Source: JAOZMY01 sp964577975 (GTDB lineage: Bacteria; Desulfobacterota; S145-22). Taken from it: a stretch of DNA of 64,000 nucleotides. Positions 7,640 to 16,432 of the stretch are shown in pieces. The notes under the pieces are model-generated. The model was given only the letters and a program-made list of their open reading frames with translations. It was not told where the DNA came from and did not search any database. A program made the position numbers and the translations under genes. Each line of letters begins with the position of its first letter. Position 1 is the first letter of the stretch. The DNA lies in the NCBI GenBank assembly GCA_964577975.1, contig CAZOBB010000058.1, positions 1 to 64,000 of the forward strand, in the 5' to 3' direction.

Positions 7640-9538
7640 TTACGAAAGATGTTTTTCTACTTTTCTCAGATGCCGTTTCAAAATCTCCCTCGTTTTCTCC
7701 ATGAATTTGTAGTTCGTTTTAAACCACTCAATATGCTCGACAATAATGCCTTTCTGGGATGCGATCGGATCAGGGTTATTATAGACAGGAACGGCATTGA
7801 AAATTATCTCCTCACCCACGAGAAACGACTGCATGATATGGTACATTATACCTTTATAGGACTTTTTATCTATTAATTCTCCCTTGTATTTACTTATTTC
7901 TTTAATAAACGAAACATTGCGAGCATACAGTTCCGCCTCGTCATCAATCTTCCCGGAAAAATTTGCCTGCAAGTATTCTTCAATTTTCCTTTCCCATTCC
8001 CTACATTCATAAATACACTGATTCAACTCCTCGATACCTTCCTTCAATAATCGTTTCAAATGCCGATAGCTTTCTTCAATCTCTTCTTGAGAAGTTGGAA
8101 TTATGTTTCCCCGGATATTTCCGACGATGTCATACCGTTTCCTCAAATACTTTCCCTTTGCTTCTTGCAATGTCATCACCTTCGACCCTTGAATGAACGC
8201 TCCACCTTCAGTGGCATTTATGCACGTTCCCGCGTATGTGGCGATGGAATGCTCAAAACTTTTCAGAAACATATGCCATATCCGATTCGTGAGAATCCTA
8301 TCCACATAATTTCCCCTTACCCAAAGCGTATCCATTTTCTCCGGAAGTATGGCCTCCTGTTTTTCCCCCAATGCGTTGTCCGCCGCATGGGTCCGGCCAT
8401 CCGGCGCGTACGCCAGATCCTGGCCGACCAAGACGATTGGATCACACCCCATAGCCTCCGCGATGGAAAACCCCATGTTCGCCGAGGAAGGGCCTATGGA
8501 CAAGATCCCTTTATCAATTCCCAGCCAATAGTAGTGGGCAAAGGCGCGAAGCGCCACGATCTTTTCCCCTTTGTAAGCGGCCAGGCTGTCGGGGGTCAAC
8601 AGAGGGATTGCCACGAGAAAGGTATTCCGCAATCGCTCCGCGGGAATGCGCGTAAAGAATTTTTTGACCAGGGGAACCCGCTCCAGTGAGGTCACCAAGT
8701 GGGGGGTAATGCCGTGTTTCAACAGGGGCTTCAACGAGGCATCCACGCTGATGATCAACGCCCTTTCTTCACACCCTTTGAGCTGGTTGATGTTTTTGTT
8801 CAGGGAGGGACCCGTCGCCACAATGATAGCGGGAACCCCCTTGAACTTATCGAACAATTGATTGATTCCCGGATTCTCTATTAAAAACCTATGATTCGCT
8901 AGGGTGTTATCGAGCCCTATAAAAGAATCTTTTGGATCATTTCCAATATTATTCAGCGTCTCACGGATTGCCAATTTGAATGTCTCTATAAAAAGCTTAT
9001 AATATTCTTTCCCTTCACGGTATAGGACCGGCTCTTCAATAAACTCGAAGGCCTTCGCAAACCTAACCAGTCCTCCTTCCTCCATGATGGCCATTAGATG
9101 AAGAAAAAGCCGATCGTGACCTACACCTACCACGAAATAGACATCATCTCTTTCCAACATAGGAGTCAAATCGAATTTATGGAAAGCCAACCACAGAAAT
9201 TTCGGCTCTTCCTCTACCACAACAACGGCACTATTGACCGGTGGCCTGTTCTCCAGAAAGGCAAACACGTTGTATCCCAGCCCAAACCCCAGAAACACGA
9301 CGAGTCGAGGATTCGTCAAATTCTTTTCCCGAAACACGAAACGGGTTGCCGCTTCTCGAGGATTCGTTGGATCATGCACGTATTCCCACTTGCCCTTTAT
9401 CCGCCATTTCGCGGTGGGATGGCCCGAAGGTGTCTTGACGACCTTGACGTCTTTTGGCGGTTTCATACGTTTCAGCTTTTTGTAAAGATCGGGATAGCGG
9501 TCTTTGATGGCGTTCATATTTTTCGCGAAATGGTCCAT
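7640..9538 (-). CDS. Motility accessory factor (Maf/DUF115) flagellin nonulosonate transferase
   Basis: A 632-residue DUF115 protein, the size of characterised Maf enzymes. Members transfer pseudaminic or legionaminic acid from CMP-sugars to Ser/Thr of flagellin in the cytoplasm before export. Visible hallmarks are the nucleotide-binding segment FKGVPAIIVATGPSLNKNIN, a sialyltransferase-like core with GPSSANMGFSIAEAMGCDPI, and VLVGQDLAYAPDGRTHAADN. The N-terminal part contains VVFLGFGLGYNVFAFL. A helical C-terminal domain follows. The ATG at 9538 is preferred over the ATG at 9544 because AAAGGATGATC places a ribosome site correctly. It lies between flagellin and the sugar-biosynthesis genes, which supports flagellin as substrate. 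Confidence 0.88.
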   Translation of the reverse strand: MDHFAKNMNAIKDRYPDLYKKLKRMKPPKDVKVVKTPSGHPTAKWRIKGKWEYVHDPTNPREAATRFVFREKNLTNPRLVVFLGFGLGYNVFAFLENRPPVNSAVVVVEEEPKFLWLAFHKFDLTPMLERDDVYFVVGVGHDRLFLHLMAIMEEGGLVRFAKAFEFIEEPVLYREGKEYYKLFIETFKLAIRETLNNIGNDPKDSFIGLDNTLANHRFLIENPGINQLFDKFKGVPAIIVATGPSLNKNINQLKGCEERALIISVDASLKPLLKHGITPHLVTSLERVPLVKKFFTRIPAERLRNTFLVAIPLLTPDSLAAYKGEKIVALRAFAHYYWLGIDKGILSIGPSSANMGFSIAEAMGCDPIVLVGQDLAYAPDGRTHAADNALGEKQEAILPEKMDTLWVRGNYVDRILTNRIWHMFLKSFEHSIATYAGTCINATEGGAFIQGSKVMTLQEAKGKYLRKRYDIVGNIRGNIIPTSQEEIEESYRHLKRLLKEGIEELNQCIYECREWERKIEEYLQANFSGKIDDEAELYARNVSFIKEISKYKGELIDKKSYKGIMYHIMQSFLVGEEIIFNAVPVYNNPDPIASQKGIIVEHIEWFKTNYKFMEKTREILKRHLRKVEKHLS

Positions 9539-9548
9539 GATCATCCTT

Positions 9549-10409
9549 TCAAATCTTTTGCTCCCGCAACCACGCCACCACGCGCGTCAAATCTTGAAGG
9601 CGCAAAAGTTTTATCGCCTCTTCGTACTCTTCTTCCAGGGAATGGCAAATCCTCTTTTGAACGACTCTGCGATTGATCTCAAAGAGATAAGGTTTCTTTC
9701 GAAAGAGGGCAACAAGGTCTCGGGCTTTGAACAGGGGATCCGAGGCATACAAGAAATCGAACACGACGCACAGTAAGGCATAGTCTTCCATGGTATCGAG
9801 GGTCACGCGAATATCCGGTCCCCTCTCCTCGGGAAGGGCTTCCACGCAATCCCGTGAAAACCTTTCTCCATTCTCGATAAGATACGGCGTCACGTGTTCC
9901 CGCTCCGGCTCCGCCGTGGCCTGTTCGTACGCGGTTTGGAGCGCCCGGAACGAAAACACCTCCGTGTCGAGACCATGGGGAAAGGACCGCACGAGGGTGT
10001 TACTCACATAATCCACCTTCCGCTCATAAAACCGCGCCACGCAGCGATCCACGACCTGCGGGTCGATACAGGGGCAATCGCTGGTTACCCTCACCACGGG
10101 GTCGATACCGAACTCCACCGCAGCGCCATAATACCGTGCCAACACGTCCTCGGAACTCCCTCGGAACCAGGCCACCCCCCTTTTTTCCGCGATTTCCACA
10201 ATGGGATCGTCTTCCGGATTCGTCGTCGTGGCGATGACGATCGTTTGGAGTTCCCGGCTCTTCTGAAGCCGTCGAATGACCTGTTCGAGAACCGTGATGC
10301 CACAGCCGAAGGGGAGATCCTTCAACACCTTCCCAGGCAGGCGCGTGGATCCCGCGCGCGCCTGAACTATCGCCCCGGGTCTCGTCGCCTCTTCTCTCAC
10401 CATACCCAT
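9549..10409 (-). CDS. Nucleotide-sugar cytidylyltransferase (SpsF/NeuA type)
   Basis: A 286-residue GT-A-fold cytidylyltransferase. The N-terminal signature IVQARAGSTRLPGKVL is that of SpsF/KdsB/NeuA-like enzymes, followed by TSDCPCIDPQVVDRCV (the metal-binding DCP segment) and RSFPHGLDTEVFSF. The likely reaction is activation of a nonulosonic acid to its CMP form, the donor for the Maf protein. A C-terminal helical extension (about residues 245-286) is beyond the core fold. It overlaps the deacetylase gene by 13 bases. It resembles SpsF more than canonical NeuA/LegF/PseF, so the exact sugar is unknown. The ATG at 10403 is an alternative start. Confidence 0.82.
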   Translation of the reverse strand: MGMVREEATRPGAIVQARAGSTRLPGKVLKDLPFGCGITVLEQVIRRLQKSRELQTIVIATTTNPEDDPIVEIAEKRGVAWFRGSSEDVLARYYGAAVEFGIDPVVRVTSDCPCIDPQVVDRCVARFYERKVDYVSNTLVRSFPHGLDTEVFSFRALQTAYEQATAEPEREHVTPYLIENGERFSRDCVEALPEERGPDIRVTLDTMEDYALLCVVFDFLYASDPLFKARDLVALFRKKPYLFEINRRVVQKRICHSLEEEYEEAIKLLRLQDLTRVVAWLREQKI

Positions 10410-11080
10410 CTTACCAATTCAAAGGCTTCCGCCGCAGGAAGGCCCGCTTCAGTTCCCCTCTTTTTCGCCAACGCCTCTATTCCTCCCTCGGATCTCGGAT
10501 GAGGAAAACCGCGAATCTCCCCCGCATAGATTTTCATTGCCTCTATCTTCCTTTCGAGGGTTGAAGATATGTCCACAAAGACACGCGGGGCAAATGGAAG
10601 GCGGCCAAACGCCCATTCCGTGGAAGAGAGCACCTCAAAGGCCAAAATAGCTTTGACCGGCACCCTGGGAAGAGGACGCGCCGCCGTTATCACGGCTTCG
10701 AACGTAATTTGATGATCGATATTCAGATCCCCCCCATGGTGCGTGAAAATCACTTCCGGTTGAAGACGATCCATCTCTCTTTCGATCACGTGAATAATGT
10801 CAAGCCTTGCGACCGCGTCGAATCGGTTATCCGGAAAATCCCCAAAGACCAATTCATGGACGCCCAAACGCGATACCGCCTCTTTCGCCTGCTCCTTCAA
10901 CCTCGCGAGGGCCTCTTTATTCTTCCCTCCTCCTTTTTCCCTCGAGGTAATGCCTTCTCCAAGAATCAATACCGAAACTTTCACGCCCTGCCGGGTCAAA
11001 CGCGCCACGGTCCCTCCACACCCTAACACCTCATCATCCGGATGCGCCGCCACCACAAGAACGTTGTTCGGAAGAACCAT
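10397..11080 (-). CDS. PIG-L/LmbE family zinc-dependent N-deacetylase
   Basis: A 227-residue deacetylase that removes an N-acetyl group from amino sugars. The zinc and catalytic motifs are intact: VVAAHPDDEVLGCGGT near the N-terminus (HPDDE) and FTHHGGDLNIDHQ (HxxD/HxxH type) near residue 115. It lies 2 bases downstream of the NeuB-type gene and overlaps the cytidylyltransferase gene, so all three should be co-translated. This placement suggests it deacetylates a nonulosonate or precursor and exposes an amine for the two formyltransferases encoded upstream; that order is inference. The ATG at 11080 is chosen because it starts just before the conserved strand (MVLPNNVLVV); a GTG at 11107 is possible. 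Confidence 0.85.
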   Translation of the reverse strand: MVLPNNVLVVAAHPDDEVLGCGGTVARLTRQGVKVSVLILGEGITSREKGGGKNKEALARLKEQAKEAVSRLGVHELVFGDFPDNRFDAVARLDIIHVIEREMDRLQPEVIFTHHGGDLNIDHQITFEAVITAARPLPRVPVKAILAFEVLSSTEWAFGRLPFAPRVFVDISSTLERKIEAMKIYAGEIRGFPHPRSEGGIEALAKKRGTEAGLPAAEAFELVRWVW

Positions 11081-11082
11081 CG

Positions 11083-12111
11083 CTATATCATCTCCCATGT
11101 GAGCCACGCATCCGCCTCAATATCGCGGCGGGCCTCACGTCCCACCACCACATCCAAAAACCGGGGATGAATCCCCAACCCGGGACGCTTGACGATGATC
11201 ATTTCCCGCGAGATGACGGCCCCTTTTGGAATATCGACACGGGCATGGAGGCTTCGCCGCCCGATTCGATAGTTCTCCATCTCCTGGGGAGACGGTCCAT
11301 CTTTGCGTCCGTCTCCCAATGCCGCTTCCACGTCGCGGATCTGACGCACCAACGCCTTCAACTCGTCCGGTTCGATGGCAAAGGGATGGTCCGGCCCCTC
11401 CATCTTCCTGGAAAGGGTGAAATGTTTCTCAATGACCTTCGCCCCCATGGCCACCGCCGCCACGGAGATGTGTATCCCCAACGTGTGGTCCGACAATCCC
11501 ACGACGGCCTCCGGAAAGGCCCTCCGTAATGTCTCCATCGCCCGCAAGTTCATGATGGACGGCACGGCGGGATACGTCGAGGCGCATTGGAGTAAAACGA
11601 TATCCTTATTTCCCGCGTCCTCGATGACCCGGACGGCCTCCTGAATCTCCCCTAATGAAGCCATCCCCGTGGATAAGATTACCGGCTTTCCCTTTTTGGC
11701 CGTGTATTCCAGCAAGGGATAGTCCACCAGTTCAAAAGAAGCGATTTTGTAAAGCGCGACATGGGGATCGAGATCGTCCACTGCCGCCGCATCAAAGGGG
11801 GTGGCGAAGAAGACAATTCCCTTCTCACGACAATAAGACGCCAGTTCCGGAATCCAACCCCTGGGTGTCTCGATCTCTTTGATAAGCTCCCAAAGGTTTT
11901 TGGAATAGCCGGAATGGGTCGGCACCTTTTTCGAATACATCGTTTCCGCCGAGTAAATCTGGAACTTGATGGCATCCGCCTCCGCCTCCACGGCAACATC
12001 GATGAGTTCCTTCGCCAGTTTCAGATCCCGGTTATGATTGGCCCCCGCCTCCGCTATCACAAATGCCGATGTTCTCCCCCTAATCTCCAATCCTTTTCGC
12101 TTAAGGTTCAT
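11083..12111 (-). CDS. NeuB-family nonulosonic acid synthase (PseI/LegI/NeuB type)
   Basis: A 342-residue enzyme that condenses phosphoenolpyruvate with a 6-carbon amino sugar to form a 9-carbon sialic-acid-like sugar. The TIM barrel shows AEAGANHNRDLKLAKELIDV, ADAIKFQIYSAETMYSKK, VILSTGMASLGEIQ, VGLSDHTLGI and AKVIEKHFTLSRKMEGPDHP. The C-terminal antifreeze-like SAF domain (about 280-342) contains RRSLHARVDIPKGAVIS and IVKRPGLGIHP. Which 2,4-diacetamido sugar it uses cannot be read from sequence; no PseB/C/G/H or LegB/C/G/H genes are in the island. The ATG at 12111 is preceded by AGAGAGGCC and overlaps the upstream gene by 11 bases. Confidence 0.92.
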   Translation of the reverse strand: MNLKRKGLEIRGRTSAFVIAEAGANHNRDLKLAKELIDVAVEAEADAIKFQIYSAETMYSKKVPTHSGYSKNLWELIKEIETPRGWIPELASYCREKGIVFFATPFDAAAVDDLDPHVALYKIASFELVDYPLLEYTAKKGKPVILSTGMASLGEIQEAVRVIEDAGNKDIVLLQCASTYPAVPSIMNLRAMETLRRAFPEAVVGLSDHTLGIHISVAAVAMGAKVIEKHFTLSRKMEGPDHPFAIEPDELKALVRQIRDVEAALGDGRKDGPSPQEMENYRIGRRSLHARVDIPKGAVISREMIIVKRPGLGIHPRFLDVVVGREARRDIEADAWLTWEMI

Positions 12112-12811
12112 GGCCTCTCTCCACACAAATCCGCACAAAAGCCTCTATTTCTTCCCTCTCTTTTTTCAGTCTCGCATCCGAAAACTCGAAACGAAACCCC
12201 TTACATCGAAGAAATGCCCGTGGATACCCTTCGGCATCCAACATTCGTATATGATCATACAAACGGGAAAGCTCCATTCCCTCCTCAATTTCACTCTCCT
12301 CCGGCCTTCTCCTCTCGAAATAGACTCCTTCCCCTTCTTGGGGGACGGGGCTTGGGCGATTTTCGACAATAAAAGGAATCATGTCTTCAAAAATTATCTT
12401 TGAAGCCTTTCTGTAGATCTCCTCTGCCGAACCAGACGAGAGATCCAAATCCCGCTTTAGATAAATCGGTCCCTCGTCAATCCCCCCCGTCACCCTCAAA
12501 GCCGTGATCTTCGTTTCATGAATCCCTCTCGCCAAAAGGTTCTGCAATGGACTTCCCCCCCGGCCAAAAGGAAGGTCGGTCATGTGAAAAACCACACATT
12601 CCCACTTCGCATAGACCTCTTCTGGAATGATCCATGACCAGTGAGGAAAGAATATATAATCTGGGTGAATTCTCTCCAATACAGGAAGACGTAAATCTTC
12701 TTTTTTCAAAATGAGATGAATCTCCCAATCTGGATGGCCCACCTTAAATTTCTCTGCCAGCTCTTGGTTCCATCTCCTGATCGTGGCAATTACAAGTGTA
12801 GGTGATTTCAA
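12101..12811 (-). CDS. Formyltransferase-fold protein, second of a tandem pair
   Basis: A 236-residue protein of the methionyl-tRNA formyltransferase/sugar N-formyltransferase superfamily. The core reads YIFFPHWSWIIPEEV, VVFHMTDLPFGRGGSPLQNL and TGGIDEGPIYLKRDLDLS. The His of FHMTDLPFGRG and Asp of IDEGPI occupy the catalytic His/Asp positions, but the Asn-x-His-Pro-Ser of classical members is replaced by FHMTD. It likely transfers a formyl group from N10-formyl-tetrahydrofolate to a sugar amine; redundancy with its neighbour is unclear. The start is TTG at 12811, overlapping the upstream stop (TTGA), with GGAGAGGAG in front. Context makes tRNA formylation unlikely. Confidence 0.78.
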   Translation of the reverse strand: MKSPTLVIATIRRWNQELAEKFKVGHPDWEIHLILKKEDLRLPVLERIHPDYIFFPHWSWIIPEEVYAKWECVVFHMTDLPFGRGGSPLQNLLARGIHETKITALRVTGGIDEGPIYLKRDLDLSSGSAEEIYRKASKIIFEDMIPFIVENRPSPVPQEGEGVYFERRRPEESEIEEGMELSRLYDHIRMLDAEGYPRAFLRCKGFRFEFSDARLKKEREEIEAFVRICVERGHEP

Positions 12812-13569
12812 CTCTCCTCTCCATAATACAGCTTCAACTCCATATAGATCCTCTTCCCCCCCTCCTCGAAATAGGCTCCTTTATAGGGGGGGAATGTCCG
12901 GGCACGTAATATATTGATCAAGTCCCTTGCCCTATAGCTCTTTTCCAAGTCGATGCGATCTATTTTTTCCACGTCACGCTTTTTGTGGAACACACCAACC
13001 TTCTTATCCTGCTGAATCAGCGCATAGCTTCCACTTTCGATCTTTGGCCACACCTTTTCAAACAAGCGAACACCCGCATCCTCCAATTTTCGATAAAGGG
13101 TTTCTCCCGTATCTATCGGTTCGACGTCAACTTTTTCTTGAGCGACGATGGGTCCTGTATCCACCCCCTCGTCAACGACATGGAAAGTTACGCCCGCCGG
13201 GGTTTCATCCACGATGGCCCATACGTTTGGGTAATTTCCACGGTTAAACGGGAGGTAGGATGGATGTAAGTTGAAACATCCCTTTGGAAAGATTCGCAGA
13301 AACTCTTTTCTCAAAACATAATCGAACATTACCGACAACCCCACATCGGGCCGCAAGGAACGTATCTGGTCACGCACGCGCTTTTCTTTGAGGTTGTGTC
13401 CATAAAAGATTCGTTCATCGGGCAACCCCGCGGTTTTTACTATCTCATCGGCATATTTTTGTTTTTCTACAGGATGAATCACTAGGCCGATAATCTCCCT
13501 TCCCGTCTCCATCAGCCATTTCAAGACCTGCCATCCCAACCAGTTGTTACCGAGAAATAGAATCTTCAT
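12808..13569 (-). CDS. Sugar N-formyltransferase (methionyl-tRNA formyltransferase fold)
   Basis: A 253-residue formyltransferase. It carries the hallmark CFNLHPSYLPFNRGNYPNVW (catalytic Asn and His) and VVDEGVDTGPIVAQEKVDVE (catalytic Asp). The N-terminal Rossmann half begins MKILFLGNNWLGWQVLKWL. The C-terminal segment (FHKKRDVEKIDRIDLEK, then LRARTFPPYKGAYFEEGGKR) resembles the sugar formyltransferase C-domain more than Fmt. It probably formylates an amino group on the nonulosonate or its precursor. It is the first gene of the sugar block, with a 4-base overlap to the second formyltransferase. The true fmt would be expected elsewhere, usually next to def. Confidence 0.85.
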   Translation of the reverse strand: MKILFLGNNWLGWQVLKWLMETGREIIGLVIHPVEKQKYADEIVKTAGLPDERIFYGHNLKEKRVRDQIRSLRPDVGLSVMFDYVLRKEFLRIFPKGCFNLHPSYLPFNRGNYPNVWAIVDETPAGVTFHVVDEGVDTGPIVAQEKVDVEPIDTGETLYRKLEDAGVRLFEKVWPKIESGSYALIQQDKKVGVFHKKRDVEKIDRIDLEKSYRARDLINILRARTFPPYKGAYFEEGGKRIYMELKLYYGEES

Positions 13570-13646
13570 CGTCTGGCCCTTTCACCTATTCCATGGACCG
13601 CACCCTTAATCGAATCATCCTACCCCCTCATTCACAACGAGAGGGT

Positions 13647-14432
13647 CTACTTTCGCTTTTTGGAAAGCACTTCCAACAAGACCAACATCACGATGGCAAA
13701 CAGAATCAAGATGGTCGATAAGGCCGGAAGAATCGGTTCGATGGAGAAACGGATGCTGTCCCACATCTTTTTCGGAAGCGTGATGGCGTGGGAGCTCGAC
13801 AAAAAGATGGCCACGACCGTCTCATCAAACGATATCATATAGGCAAAGACCGCCCCTGTAATCGCCCCCCGTTTGATGAGGGGCAAGGTTATCTTGAAAA
13901 AGACCTGTAAGGGACTCGCCCCCAAGGTGGCCGCGGCCTGCTCCAGTGAAGGATCCAACCCCTTCAACGTGGCGGAAACGGTGATGATGACAAAGGGAAG
14001 CGTCAAAATAGTGTGGGCCAACACGAGACCAGGCACCGTGTCGACGAGATGAAACTTGGAAAGGAAGGAGTAAAGGGCTACCGCCGTAATGATGAGGGGT
14101 ACGATCATGGGAGAGATGAACATGGCGTTGAGAAACCCTTTCGCGGGGATCTTGTACCGCATGGCCAGGGATGTGAGAATCCCCAACACGGTGGCGAAAA
14201 AGGACGCCAATACCGCCACTTCGAAGGAAATGCGAATGGCACGCCACCACGGCCCGCTATGAAAGAATTTCACGTATTGCTCGACGGAAAACTCCGGAGG
14301 GGGAAAGGAAAAGAACCTCGCGGGCCCAAACGACATGGGAACCAATACAAAGATAGGGGCGATGAGATAGATGGATACCATCACCCCAAAAACGATTTCG
14401 ACAAGATGAAGCTTTTTCGCCTCCGCTTCCAT
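13647..14432 (-). CDS. ABC transporter permease, PotC type
   Basis: A 261-residue inner-membrane permease with about six transmembrane helices. The EAA loop, which contacts the ATPase, reads EQAAATLGASPLQVFFKITL, near residues 165-190. It is the second permease of a polyamine-type (PotABCD-like) importer. The ATG at 14432 overlaps the TGA of the upstream permease (TGATG), indicating coupled translation; a TTG at 14435 directly precedes it. It is the last gene of the transporter operon; no clear terminator was seen in the short gap before it or after it. Confidence 0.86.
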   Translation of the reverse strand: MEAEAKKLHLVEIVFGVMVSIYLIAPIFVLVPMSFGPARFFSFPPPEFSVEQYVKFFHSGPWWRAIRISFEVAVLASFFATVLGILTSLAMRYKIPAKGFLNAMFISPMIVPLIITAVALYSFLSKFHLVDTVPGLVLAHTILTLPFVIITVSATLKGLDPSLEQAAATLGASPLQVFFKITLPLIKRGAITGAVFAYMISFDETVVAIFLSSSHAITLPKKMWDSIRFSIEPILPALSTILILFAIVMLVLLEVLSKKRK

Positions 14433-15292
14433 CAAACGCCCAGATCCTCCAGTTTTTCCAGTCCCACCACCTTATTGAAAATCGTGTAGAAGACCAATGT
14501 CGCCACGAGTAAGATCATGGACAAACTCGCGGCAAAATGCCAATTCAAAACCGTCTGAACCTGAAAGGCGATCATGTTGGAGATCATCATCTCCCGCGCG
14601 CCCCCCAACAGCGCCGGCGTAATAAAATACCCTAAACTCATGATGAAGACGAGAAGAAACCCTGCGTACACACCGGGAAGGCTCAAGGGAAACGTCACCC
14701 ACCAAAACGCCTGCACGGGGCGGGCCCCCATGGTTTGCGCCGCTTTTGGCAGGTTCGGATCGATGCTTTTTAGCACACTGAAGATGGGCAAGATCATGTA
14801 AGGCAGCAGGATCTCCGCCATTCCGACGACCACGGAGAAGAGGTTGTGGAGCAGTTTCACGTGACGGTGTGTGATGCCCATCTTCATCAAGAAGCTGTCC
14901 ACGATGCCAGAACGTTGGAGAATGATAATCCAGGAGAAATTGCGCACCAACAAGCTGATGCACATGGACAAGACGATACAGACGAGAAAGATCTTGCTGA
15001 GTTTGTCCCCCGCGCGGCTCAAGATAAGGGCGAAAGGATAGCCCACCAACAGACATACCGCCGTAACGATGAGGCTGATCTTGACCGTGATCCACATCAC
15101 CCGGATGTAAACGGGACGTTGAAAAAAGGCGAGATAATATTTCAGGGTGAAATGGGGATCAAACAAGCTCAGATGAAACATCCTGAGAATCGGTATGACA
15201 AAGAAGACGACCAGCGCGACAAGCGCCGGCGTTAGAAGGAGCATCCCCTTCATCGTAGGATGGTGAAGGAATCTCTTAAGTCTCTTATCCAT
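14432..15292 (-). CDS. ABC transporter permease, PotB type
   Basis: A 286-residue inner-membrane permease with six predicted helices (for example MLLLTPALVALVVFFVIPIL at the N-terminus). The EAA motif is AAQTMGARPVQAFWWVTFPL, about residues 180-200. It pairs with the PotC-like permease to form the membrane channel for a polyamine-type substrate. Gene order binding protein, permease 1, permease 2 matches this ABC family. There is a 46-base gap to the binding-protein gene. The substrate cannot be deduced from the permease. Confidence 0.86.
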   Translation of the reverse strand: MDKRLKRFLHHPTMKGMLLLTPALVALVVFFVIPILRMFHLSLFDPHFTLKYYLAFFQRPVYIRVMWITVKISLIVTAVCLLVGYPFALILSRAGDKLSKIFLVCIVLSMCISLLVRNFSWIIILQRSGIVDSFLMKMGITHRHVKLLHNLFSVVVGMAEILLPYMILPIFSVLKSIDPNLPKAAQTMGARPVQAFWWVTFPLSLPGVYAGFLLVFIMSLGYFITPALLGGAREMMISNMIAFQVQTVLNWHFAASLSMILLVATLVFYTIFNKVVGLEKLEDLGV

Positions 15293-15338
15293 AATCCATC
15301 CGGCCTGCGGAGATGCTCCTTCTCGGGTTGCTAGGAGA

Positions 15339-16406
15339 TTAGCTGATCTTCCACGCCGCCCATTTTTCGTTCAGTTTATTGAGCCGAGGCTGCCACCATT
15401 TGGAGTTGAAGCTGAACTGTTTCGCCAAGTTGTCCGGGTAGGTGGGAAGCTGTTTTTGACGGGCCTTGTCGATATAGTTGTAGGCCAATTTGTTGGACGG
15501 CCCATAGGCGATGAGCTTGCCGCACTGATACGCCTGCCGTTTGGCGTCCAGAGCAAACTGGATGAATTTCATCGCCAGCTCCTTTCTGGGCGTGCCTTTT
15601 GGAACGGCCCACAAATCCCAATCGTAGGCAGCCCCTTCCCAAACGATCTCCAACGGAACGCCTTTCGATTGCGCCACATTGACCCGTCCGTTCCAGGCGG
15701 AGCTCATGACGACGGCCCCGGACGTCAATTGCTGTATCGACTGGGCGCCAGATTCCCACCAGGAATCGATATGCCCCTTGAGCTGACTCATCTTCTTGAA
15801 AGCCCGATCAATATCAAGGGGATAAAGTTTGTCTTTACTGACTCCATCCGCGATCAAAGCGAATTCCAGGTTGAAGGGGGCGTGGTCCTGAAGGGAACGG
15901 GGACCCGGAAAATTTTTCACGTCCCAAAAATCCGCCCAGCTTTTGGGCGCTTTTTTCAACTGTTTCTTGTTGTAGGTTAAGGCGGTGGTAAAGGCGATGT
16001 TCCCAATGCCGTATTTATGGATGGCAGGCTTGACGATGGTTTTGAGCTTGACGATATCCGTGTCGATAGGCTCCAGCAAATTCTCCGTAATCGCCGTAAA
16101 CATGATGCGGGATTCAATATCCACCACATCCCACTCTACGTTACCGCTCGTCACTTGGGCTTTAATCTTGGCCAGATCCGGCCCCGTGGCCTCCACGACC
16201 TTGATCCCCGTCGCCTTTTCGAACGGCTCAAAAAAGGCCTTTCGCTGGGAGGCCTGATAGGAGCCTCCATAAGAACAAATCACGATTTTCTTGTTGGAAG
16301 CTGCCGTTGCCTTTCGCACAAAGATGTGAGGACCCACCGCCGCAGCGGCTGTGGCAACGGCCGTCCCCTTCAAGAATTCACGTCTCGTCAGCTTTTTCTT
16401 TTCCAT
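15339..16406 (-). CDS. Periplasmic polyamine-type substrate-binding protein with Tat signal
   Basis: A 355-residue binding protein (PotD/PotF-like, type 2 fold). The N-terminus carries a textbook twin-arginine signal, LTRREFLKG (RR at residues 8-9) and an Ala-rich hydrophobic core, so export is by Tat as a folded protein. The mature part starts KKIVICSYGGSYQASQRKAF, followed by EKATGIKVVEATGPDLAKIK and the hinge region VNVAQSKGVPLEIVWEGAAY. Putrescine and spermidine are the usual ligands, but related proteins bind other small cations. The ATG at 16406 is chosen over one at 16454 because GGAGGAATC precedes it and the Tat signal starts there. Confidence 0.88.
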   Translation of the reverse strand: MEKKKLTRREFLKGTAVATAAAAVGPHIFVRKATAASNKKIVICSYGGSYQASQRKAFFEPFEKATGIKVVEATGPDLAKIKAQVTSGNVEWDVVDIESRIMFTAITENLLEPIDTDIVKLKTIVKPAIHKYGIGNIAFTTALTYNKKQLKKAPKSWADFWDVKNFPGPRSLQDHAPFNLEFALIADGVSKDKLYPLDIDRAFKKMSQLKGHIDSWWESGAQSIQQLTSGAVVMSSAWNGRVNVAQSKGVPLEIVWEGAAYDWDLWAVPKGTPRKELAMKFIQFALDAKRQAYQCGKLIAYGPSNKLAYNYIDKARQKQLPTYPDNLAKQFSFNSKWWQPRLNKLNEKWAAWKIS

Positions 16407-16432
16407 GATTCCTCCTCTCCCCAAAAAATTGA

